The translations under genes were made by a program, and so were the position numbers. Under the pieces are notes generated by a model. The model was not told the DNA's origin. It did not search any database and worked only from the letters and a program-made list of their open reading frames with translations. A stretch of 64,000 nucleotides of DNA from Microbacterium galbinum (lineage in GTDB: Bacteria > Actinomycetota > Actinomycetes > Actinomycetales > Microbacteriaceae), in the NCBI RefSeq assembly GCF_023091225.1, contig NZ_JAHWXM010000001.1:186001-250000 (forward strand), written 5' to 3'. Below are positions 57,944 through 64,000 of this stretch, in pieces (within the stretch, counting starts at the first letter, position 1; the number at the start of each line of letters is the position of its first letter).

Positions 57944-59551
57944 CTACTTCTGTGCGGCTTCGAAGAGGGTGAGCACGTCGGCCGACGAGTCGGTGATCGT
58001 CAGGGAGACGACGGGGCGACCGTGCTCGGCCAGGACTGCGGCGTCGCCGGCAGCCTGAGCCTCGATGAGCTGGCCGAACGTGAACGGTCGCTCCGGGATC
58101 TCGAGATCGACATCGGTGCGCTCGAGGATCTGCAGGAAGACGCCCTGGGCGGGGCCTCCCTTGTGGTACTGACCCGTGGAGTGCAGGAAACGCGGTCCCC
58201 AGCCGAACGTCGTCGGGCGACCGGAATCGGCGGCGACGAGCTCGCGGAGACCCTGCAGCTGCGGGACCTCGAGGCGGTTGACGTAGGCCTGGATCGAGAC
58301 GTAGCCGTCTTCGGCGAGCTGCGCCCACAGGGCGTCCAGCACGCCTTCGACGGTGCCCGAGACGGCGAGAGCCGGGTCGGACACGCGCACCTCGACGCCG
58401 TTCTCGGTGAACGCCGGAGCGGTCGGCTCCGGGCGCGCGTCGAGTAGACCGCGGGCCGCGACCTTCGCCGACTCGACGTCGGGCTGGTCGAACGGGTTGA
58501 TCCGCAGCAGGTGGCCGGCGATCGCGGTGGCGTACTCCCAGACGATGAGCTGCGCGCCGAGCGAGCCGCTGACGAGGATCTCGCCCTCGTGACGCTCGTG
58601 CAGGTGGAACTCGTTGGCGTCGTCGACGAGACGGACGATCTGGAGGTCGGCGGGCTTGGAATCGAGCTCGGGGGAGACCGGCAGCAGGACCACGGGGAGG
58701 ATTCCCGTGCCGTCCTTGCCCGTGGACTCGGCGATCAACTGCTCAATCCAGTCCGGCAGGCCCTTGATGTGGGTGCCGTCGGTGATGAGGCCGAGCTTGT
58801 CGCGGCGGGGATTGGTCGCGGCGATGGCCGCGCCGAGGCGCAGTGCGGGGTTCTCGGCCGAGTCGACCGCGACCTCGAGCAGCGAGGCCTCGGCCTCGTT
58901 CAGGAGCTCGTCGATGTCGACGCCCGCGAGGCCGGACGGCACGAGGCCGAACGCGGTCAGCGCGGAGTAGCGTCCGCCGACGTTCGGGTCGGCGTTGAAC
59001 ACGCGGTAGCCGGTCTCGCGCGCCGAGACGTCGAGCGGGGAGCCCGGGTCGGTGACGATGACGATGCGCTCCAGCGGGTCGATGCCGAGGTCGCGGAAGG
59101 CGGCCTCGAACGTACGGCGCTGGGAGTCGGTCTCGACGGTCGAGCCCGACTTCGAGGAGACGACGAGCACGGTGTCGGCGAGTCCTTCGTCGAGGGCCGC
59201 GAGCACCTGGCCCGGTGCCGTCGAGTCGAGGATCGTGAGCGGCTTGCCCGCGGTCTGAGCGATCACCTCGGGGGCGAGCGACGATCCGCCCATGCCCGCG
59301 AGGACGACGCGGTCGACGCCCTTCGAGGCGAGCTGTTCGCGGAGTGCGACGATCTCGTCGACGAGCGGACGCGAGACCGAGACGGCCTCGACCCAGCCCA
59401 GACGGATGGAGGCCTCGGCCTCGGCCGCCGGGCCCCAGAGGGTCGGGTCTCCGCCGGTGATCCGCGAGGCGACCAGGTCGCGCACGAGTGCGGGGACAAC
59501 CTCGTCGATCGCGACGCGAGCGTCGCCGGAGGCGTGGATGCCGAAGGTCAT
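57944..59551 (-). CDS. pgi: Glucose-6-phosphate isomerase
   Basis: The 535-residue protein contains [23 protein letters not shown] and [10 protein letters not shown], as in the SIS-fold Pgi variant found beside tal in actinobacterial pentose-phosphate operons. It interconverts glucose- and fructose-6-phosphate. It overlaps the tal stop by 4 nt (ATGA). Confidence 0.92.
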   Translation of the reverse strand: MTFGIHASGDARVAIDEVVPALVRDLVASRITGGDPTLWGPAAEAEASIRLGWVEAVSVSRPLVDEIVALREQLASKGVDRVVLAGMGGSSLAPEVIAQTAGKPLTILDSTAPGQVLAALDEGLADTVLVVSSKSGSTVETDSQRRTFEAAFRDLGIDPLERIVIVTDPGSPLDVSARETGYRVFNADPNVGGRYSALTAFGLVPSGLAGVDIDELLNEAEASLLEVAVDSAENPALRLGAAIAATNPRRDKLGLITDGTHIKGLPDWIEQLIAESTGKDGTGILPVVLLPVSPELDSKPADLQIVRLVDDANEFHLHERHEGEILVSGSLGAQLIVWEYATAIAGHLLRINPFDQPDVESAKVAARGLLDARPEPTAPAFTENGVEVRVSDPALAVSGTVEGVLDALWAQLAEDGYVSIQAYVNRLEVPQLQGLRELVAADSGRPTTFGWGPRFLHSTGQYHKGGPAQGVFLQILERTDVDLEIPERPFTFGQLIEAQAAGDAAVLAEHGRPVVSLTITDSSADVLTLFEAAQK

Positions 59552-60660
59552 CGCTGTGCCTCCAGCGTCTCGGCGACCTGTGCGAGCAGGTCGTGCCAGG
59601 AGTCGATGAACTTCGCGACGCCCTCGTCCTCCAGCACCTGGGTGACGTCGACGAGGTCGATTCCGACCTCCGCCAGCGCGTCGAAGACGGCGTGCGCCTC
59701 GGCGTAACCGCCCGTGATGGTGTCACCGGTGACGACGGCGTGGTCGAAGGTCGCCTCGAGCGTCTTCTCCGGCATCGTGTTCACGACGCCGGCCGCGACG
59801 AGCTCGGTCACGTAGAGCGTGTCGGGCAGCGAGGGGTCCTTGACGCCGGTGGAGGCCCAGAGCGGGCGCTGCAGGTTCGCGCCGGCGGCGAGGAGATCCT
59901 GCGCGCGCTTCTCGGCGAACTTCTTCTCGAACAGCTCGTAGGCCAGACGCGCGTTGGCTAGGCCGGCCTTGCTCTTGAGGGCCTTCGCCTGGTCGGTGCC
60001 GATCGCGTCGAGGCGCTTGTCGGTCTCGGTGTCGACGCGCGACACGAAGAACGAGGCGACCGAGTGGATGCCGGCGAGGTCGATGTCCGCCGCCTGCGCG
60101 CGCTCGAGGCCCGCGAGGTAGGCGTCGATGACCTCTTCGTAGCGCTCGAGGCTGAAGATCAGGGTGACGTTGACGCTGATGCCCGCGGCGATCGCCTCGG
60201 TGATCGCCGGCAGGCCCGCCTTCGTCGCGGGGATCTTGACGAGGAGGTTGGGGCGGTCGATCTTGCTCCACAGCTCCTTGGCCGATGCGACGGTGCCGTC
60301 GGTGTCATGAGCGAGGTCGGGGGAGACCTCGATCGACACGCGGCCGTCGACGTGGTTCGAGGCCTCCCACACCGGACGGAACACGTCGAGTGCGGCGGCG
60401 ACGTCCTGCGTGGTGGCCGCGAACACGGCCTCCTCGGCGGAGGCGCCGGAGGCGGCGAGCTCGGTGACCTGGGCGTCGTAAGACGTGTTGCTCTTGTCGG
60501 TGAGCGCGTTCGCGAAGATCGTCGGGTTCGTGGTGACACCGACGACGTTGCGCGTCTCGATCAGCTCGGCGAGGTTGCCGGAGGAGATGCGGGTGCGCGA
60601 GAGGTCGTCGAGCCAGATGCTGACGCCGGCGGCGGCGAGCTGTGCGGTGGGGGTGCTCAT
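59548..60660 (-). CDS. tal: Transaldolase
   Basis: The 370-residue TIM-barrel enzyme has [13 protein letters not shown] and the Schiff-base lysine in LLVKIPAT (Lys142). The C-terminal FIDSWHDLL is typical of the long actinobacterial Tal. It transfers a dihydroxyacetone unit in the non-oxidative branch. ATG 60660 overlaps the tkt stop (ATGA). Confidence 0.96.
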   Translation of the reverse strand: MSTPTAQLAAAGVSIWLDDLSRTRISSGNLAELIETRNVVGVTTNPTIFANALTDKSNTSYDAQVTELAASGASAEEAVFAATTQDVAAALDVFRPVWEASNHVDGRVSIEVSPDLAHDTDGTVASAKELWSKIDRPNLLVKIPATKAGLPAITEAIAAGISVNVTLIFSLERYEEVIDAYLAGLERAQAADIDLAGIHSVASFFVSRVDTETDKRLDAIGTDQAKALKSKAGLANARLAYELFEKKFAEKRAQDLLAAGANLQRPLWASTGVKDPSLPDTLYVTELVAAGVVNTMPEKTLEATFDHAVVTGDTITGGYAEAHAVFDALAEVGIDLVDVTQVLEDEGVAKFIDSWHDLLAQVAETLEAQR

Positions 60661-62774
60661 GCGTTCTCCTTGGTGCTGTGTGCGGCGATGGTCTCGCGAG
60701 CGGCCGCGATCACGGCCTCCGTGGTGATACCGAACTTCTGGAACAGGGTCTTGTAGTCGGCGGATGCGCCGAAGTGGTCGATGCCGACCGAGCGTCCGCG
60801 GTCGCCGACGATGCCGCGCCACGTGAGCACGGAGCCGGCCTCGACCGACACGCGCGCGGTGACGGCGGCGGGGAGCACGCTCTCGCGGTAGGCCTCGTCC
60901 TGCTCGTCGAACCACTCGAGCGAGGGGGCCGACACGACGCGCACGCCGATTCCCTCGGAGGCGAGTGCGGCGCGGGCCTCGACGGCGAGCTGCACCTCGG
61001 ATCCGGTGGCGACGATGATGACGTCGGGCGTGCCGTTCGCGGCTTCCGCCAGCACGTAGGCACCGCGGGCGGTGCGGTCGGCCGAGGCGAAGACCTCGCC
61101 TTCCGCGTCACCCTCGCCGCGCTCGAACACCGGGATGTTCTGACGGGTGAGGGCGATGCCGGCCGGACCCGCCTGGCGACGCAGGATCTCGAGCCAGGCG
61201 GCCGAGGTCTCGTTCGCGTCGGCGGGGCGCACCACCGCGAGGTTCGGGATGGCGCGCAGGGTCGCGAGCTGCTCGATCGGCTGGTGCGTGGGTCCGTCCT
61301 CGCCGAGCGCGACGGAGTCGTGGGTCCAGACGAAGACGCTGGGCACGTTCATGAGCGCGGCCAGACGCACGGCGGGGCGCATGTAGTCGCTGAAGATGAG
61401 GAACGTACCGCCGAAGGCGCGCGTCTTCCCGTGCAGCACGATGCCGTTGACGATCGCGCCCATGGCGTGCTCGCGGATGCCGAAGTGCAGCACGCGGCCG
61501 TACGGGCTGCCCGACCACTCGTGGGTGGACCACTCGGCCGGGATGAACGACGGGGCGCCCTTGATCGTCGTGAGGTTCGACTCGGCGAGGTCGGCCGATC
61601 CGCCCCAGAGCTCGGGGAGCTCGGCGGCGAGCGCGTTGATGACCTGGCCGGAGGCCGCACGGGTCGAGACGTCCTTGCCGGCCTCGAAGACCGGCAGGGC
61701 GTTCTGGATGTCGGCGGGCAGTTCGCCCGCCTCGAGACGGTCGAGGAGCTGCTTGCGCTCGGGGTTCGCCGCGGCCCAGGCGTCGAAGGACTCCTGCCAC
61801 TCGGCACGGATGCCGGCGGCGCGGTCGGCGAGACCGCGGGTGTGGGCGATGACGTCGTCGGCGACGACGAACGTCTCCTCGGCGTCGAAGCCGAGGACCT
61901 TCTTGGTGGCGGCGAGCTCGTCGGCGCCGAGCGCCGAACCGTGGATCTTGCCGGAGTTCTGCTTGCCGGGCGACGGCCAGCCGATGATCGTCTTGAGGAT
62001 GATGAGCGAGGGCTTGGAGGTCTCGCCCTTCGCGGCGTCGATGGCCGCGTTCAGCTCGGCGACGTCCTCGACGTACTCGCCGGTCTTCTTCCAGTCGACC
62101 GTCTGCACCTGCCAGCCGTAAGCCTCGTAGCGCTTCGCGACGTCTTCCGTGAAGGCGACGTTGGTGTCGTCCTCGATGGAGATCTGGTTCGAGTCGTAGA
62201 TGGCGATGAGGTTGCCGAGCTGCTGGTGGCCCGCGAGCGAGGACGCCTCGCTCGTCACGCCTTCCTGCAGGTCGCCGTCACCGGCGATGACGTAGACGAA
62301 GTGGTCGAACGGGCTGGTGCCCGCTGCCGCCTCGGGGTCGAACAGGCCGCGCTCGTAGCGGGCGGCGTAGGCGAAGCCCACGGCCGACGCGAGGCCCTGG
62401 CCCAGGGGACCGGTGGTGATCTCGACGCCCTTGGTGTGACCGTACTCGGGGTGTCCCGGCGTGAGCGAGCCCCAGGTGCGGAGCGCCTTCAGGTCGTCGA
62501 GCTCGAGGCCGAAGCCGCCGAGGTAGAGCTGCACGTACTGCGTGAGCGAGGAGTGTCCGACCGAGAGGATGAAGCGGTCGCGACCGAGCCAGTCGGTGTC
62601 GGTCGGGTCGTGCCGCAGCACGCGCTGGTAGAGGAGGTAGGCGGCAGGAGCGAGGCTCATGGCCGTGCCGGGATGCCCGTTTCCGACCTTCTCCACGGCG
62701 TCCGCCGCCAGGAGGCGAGCGGTGTCCACCGCGCGCCGATCGATCTCATCCCACTGCAATTCCGACACGTTCAT
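60657..62774 (-). CDS. tkt: Transketolase
   Basis: The 705-residue thiamine-diphosphate enzyme has [24 protein letters not shown], and the TPP motif starting GDGDLQEG (165-172). The pyrimidine domain [19 protein letters not shown] and a C-terminal domain follow. First gene of the tkt-tal-pgi-zwf-opcA-pgl operon; GGAAAGGG precedes the ATG. The 174-bp divergent region with ctaB carries its promoter. Confidence 0.97.
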   Translation of the reverse strand: MNVSELQWDEIDRRAVDTARLLAADAVEKVGNGHPGTAMSLAPAAYLLYQRVLRHDPTDTDWLGRDRFILSVGHSSLTQYVQLYLGGFGLELDDLKALRTWGSLTPGHPEYGHTKGVEITTGPLGQGLASAVGFAYAARYERGLFDPEAAAGTSPFDHFVYVIAGDGDLQEGVTSEASSLAGHQQLGNLIAIYDSNQISIEDDTNVAFTEDVAKRYEAYGWQVQTVDWKKTGEYVEDVAELNAAIDAAKGETSKPSLIILKTIIGWPSPGKQNSGKIHGSALGADELAATKKVLGFDAEETFVVADDVIAHTRGLADRAAGIRAEWQESFDAWAAANPERKQLLDRLEAGELPADIQNALPVFEAGKDVSTRAASGQVINALAAELPELWGGSADLAESNLTTIKGAPSFIPAEWSTHEWSGSPYGRVLHFGIREHAMGAIVNGIVLHGKTRAFGGTFLIFSDYMRPAVRLAALMNVPSVFVWTHDSVALGEDGPTHQPIEQLATLRAIPNLAVVRPADANETSAAWLEILRRQAGPAGIALTRQNIPVFERGEGDAEGEVFASADRTARGAYVLAEAANGTPDVIIVATGSEVQLAVEARAALASEGIGVRVVSAPSLEWFDEQDEAYRESVLPAAVTARVSVEAGSVLTWRGIVGDRGRSVGIDHFGASADYKTLFQKFGITTEAVIAAARETIAAHSTKENA

Positions 62775-62864
62775 GCCCTTTCCGACAGTTTCGAGGGCGC
62801 CCGTATTCCCTGCGCCTCCGCATCGTCACGGAGAGTGTGCACAGCGCCGGGCGCGAGTGTTTTC

Positions 62865-62870
62865 AGCATA
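62865..62870 (-). promoter_or_regulatory. Probable -10 box TATGCT of the tkt operon
   Basis: TATGCT on the minus strand would give a leader of about 84 nt before the tkt ATG, so this operon is not leaderless. Confidence 0.45.
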
Positions 62871-62930
62871 GCGGGGTGGGTCCGACCCCAGACCCCGTCT
62901 TACGCTCCGAGTCCGCCCCGCCGCGTGCCC

Positions 62931-62936
62931 TAGACT
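62931..62936 (+). promoter_or_regulatory. -10 box TAGACT of ctaB
   Basis: TAGACT ends 12 nt before the ctaB ATG at 62949, giving a leader of about 6 nt. Confidence 0.45.
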
Positions 62937-62948
62937 GGAAGGGTTGTC

Positions 62949-63890
62949 ATGACGCGTGTGGAGGAGGCGATCGAGATCTCGACGATGTCTGATCAGACCG
63001 TGGGGAAGCGGTCCATCGGTCGCACGGTGAAGGCGTACGTCGCCCTCACCAAGCCGCGCGTCCTCGAGCTGCTCCTCGTGTCGACCGTGCCGGTGATGTT
63101 CCTGGCGTACGGCGGCATGCCCGATCTGTGGCTGGTGCTGGCGACCGTGATCGGCGGCGCGATGAGCGCCGGCTCCGCCGCGGCGTTCAACATGTACCTC
63201 GACCGCGACATCGACGCGCACATGCACCGCACCGAGAACCGCCCGCTCGTGACGGGCGAGGTCACGCCGCGCGGCGCGCTGGTGTTCTCCTGGACCCTCG
63301 CGGTGCTCTCGACGGTCTGGCTGCTGGTCACCACGAACTGGCTCGCGGCCGCTCTCTCGGCCTTCGCGATCTTCTTCTACGTCGTGATCTACACGATGCT
63401 CCTCAAGCGCCGGACCGAGCAGAACATCGTCTGGGGCGGGATCGCCGGGTGCTTCCCGGTGCTGATCGGCTGGGCGGCCGTGACCGGATCGCTCGACTGG
63501 CCCGCGTTAATCCTGTTCCTGCTGATCTTCCTGTGGACGCCGCCGCACTACTGGCCGCTGTCGATGAAGTACCGTGATGACTACGACGACGTCGACGTGC
63601 CCATGCTCGGCGTGACGCGCAACGCCTCGCAGGTCGGACTCCAGGTCATCCTCTACGCCTGGGCGACGCTGGCCTGTTCTCTGTTGCTGGTGCCGATCGC
63701 GAACATGGGCCTCGTCTACACGGTGTCGGCCCTGGTCTTCGGCGGATGGTTCGTCTACGAGTCGCACCGCCTGTACAACCGTGCGGTGCGGGGGACCGAG
63801 GCGCGGCCGATGCGAGTCTTCCACGCCTCGATCACCTACTTGACGTTGATCTTCGTCGCGGTCGCGGTCGACCCGCTGCTGCCCTTCTGA
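62949..63890 (+). CDS. ctaB: Protoheme IX farnesyltransferase (heme O synthase)
   Basis: The 313-residue UbiA-type prenyltransferase has the Asp-rich motif [21 protein letters not shown] (Asn81, Asp85, Asp89) and [16 protein letters not shown] at the first span, with about nine spans. It farnesylates heme b for cytochrome oxidase. ATG 62949 and Met13 are both possible starts. It is divergent from tkt, the usual actinobacterial arrangement. Its 3' end overlaps a convergent frame. Confidence 0.95.
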   Translation: MTRVEEAIEISTMSDQTVGKRSIGRTVKAYVALTKPRVLELLLVSTVPVMFLAYGGMPDLWLVLATVIGGAMSAGSAAAFNMYLDRDIDAHMHRTENRPLVTGEVTPRGALVFSWTLAVLSTVWLLVTTNWLAAALSAFAIFFYVVIYTMLLKRRTEQNIVWGGIAGCFPVLIGWAAVTGSLDWPALILFLLIFLWTPPHYWPLSMKYRDDYDDVDVPMLGVTRNASQVGLQVILYAWATLACSLLLVPIANMGLVYTVSALVFGGWFVYESHRLYNRAVRGTEARPMRVFHASITYLTLIFVAVAVDPLLPF

Positions 63891-64000
63891 TCGTCGGTCT
63901 CGGCATCCGCCTCGACGTCGTCGTTCACCGGAGTGCCGAGGGCCTCATCCGCTGAGGTCTCGTCGACGGCCGTGACCGTCGCGTCGCCCACCGGAGCAGT
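63836..64000 (-). CDS. C-terminal end of a convergent gene, product unknown (partial)
   Basis: A minus-strand frame enters from beyond the window and reads [19 protein letters not shown]...[10 protein letters not shown] before TAG at 63838-63836. The region 63891-64000 has the local coding style (GCGGATGCC as Ala-Asp-Ala, G/C-ending codons). The tail is acidic and disordered. The last 18 codons are antisense to ctaB. Heme A synthase (ctaA) often neighbours ctaB, but nothing here proves it. Confidence 0.5.
   Translation of the reverse strand, partial: TAPVGDATVTAVDETSADEALGTPVNDDVEADAETDDQKGSSGSTATATKINVK

Noticed and set aside
60642..62933. 763-codon plus-strand frame opposite tkt
   Set aside because: Antisense of transketolase, with no recognisable motif.

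Overview
The window is a gene-dense, high-GC stretch of actinobacterial chromosome. It most resembles the family Microbacteriaceae, probably Microbacterium or a close relative. Evidence for this: strongly G/C-ending codons throughout; many GTG starts; opcA beside zwf; a leucine leader peptide with a LEU-type pseudoknot before leuA; hrcA-dnaJ-rsmE and phoH-ybeY-CorC-era-recO-uppS-dgt-dnaG housekeeping order typical of Actinobacteria. I see no transposase, integrase, phage gene, CRISPR array or rRNA. The genus is inferred from sequence feel, not from a search.

Layout. 1-3.1 kb: an App1/DUF2183 phosphatase-like gene (cut by the window edge), a DedA membrane protein and pabB. 3.1-10.2 kb: leuS, comEA-comEC, holA and convergent rpsT. 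10.5-13.8 kb: a beta-glucosidase/MFS sugar pair and an alpha/beta hydrolase. 13.9-20.05 kb (minus): a complete oligopeptide-type ABC importer followed by a 63-residue secreted peptide gene. 20.2-24.5 kb: lepA, two tandem DUF1990 genes and hemW. 24.5-25.9 kb (minus): a type-B carboxylesterase. 26.0-33.1 kb: CIRCE-controlled hrcA-dnaJ-rsmE, then HIT-phoH-ybeY-CorC-era. 33.1-35.1 kb: an ECF sigma factor, a single-pass membrane protein and a secreted Cys protein, all overlapping. 35.1-37.7 kb: a lipoprotein, then the leuA leader/LEU element and leuA. 37.75-38.24 kb: a gene-poor gap with a 34-bp tandem repeat. 38.2-47.6 kb: TRIC channel, recO, uppS, a P-loop kinase, a FrnE/DsbA oxidoreductase, glutathione peroxidase, dusB, dgt, dnaG and a lone ABC ATPase. 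47.67 kb: tRNA-Asn. 47.9-52.5 kb: a copper operon (operator, copZ, CPC-type ATPase, CPH-type ATPase). 52.5-54.6 kb: a septum-formation-like lipoprotein, def and a NIPA/DMT transporter. 54.65-62.8 kb (minus): the pentose-phosphate operon tkt-tal-pgi-zwf-opcA-pgl. 62.9-64 kb: ctaB and the 3' end of a convergent gene.

Two themes stand out. First, many transcription units have a TAnnnT-type -10 box ending only 6-7 nt before the start codon, the signature of leaderless mRNA. The same rule sets the starts of pabB, comEA, holA, recO, def, gpx and others, and of the leucine leader peptide itself. Second, genes are packed to overlap: ATGA/GTGA couplings within operons, antisense 3' overlaps of up to 61 bp, two TAG stop codons that double as the -10 box of the next gene, and one interlocked divergent promoter pair in 34 bp.

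The least explained loci are the secreted peptide next to the peptide importer, the sigma/membrane/secreted cassette with its 18-codon upstream ORF, and the 34-bp repeat gap.
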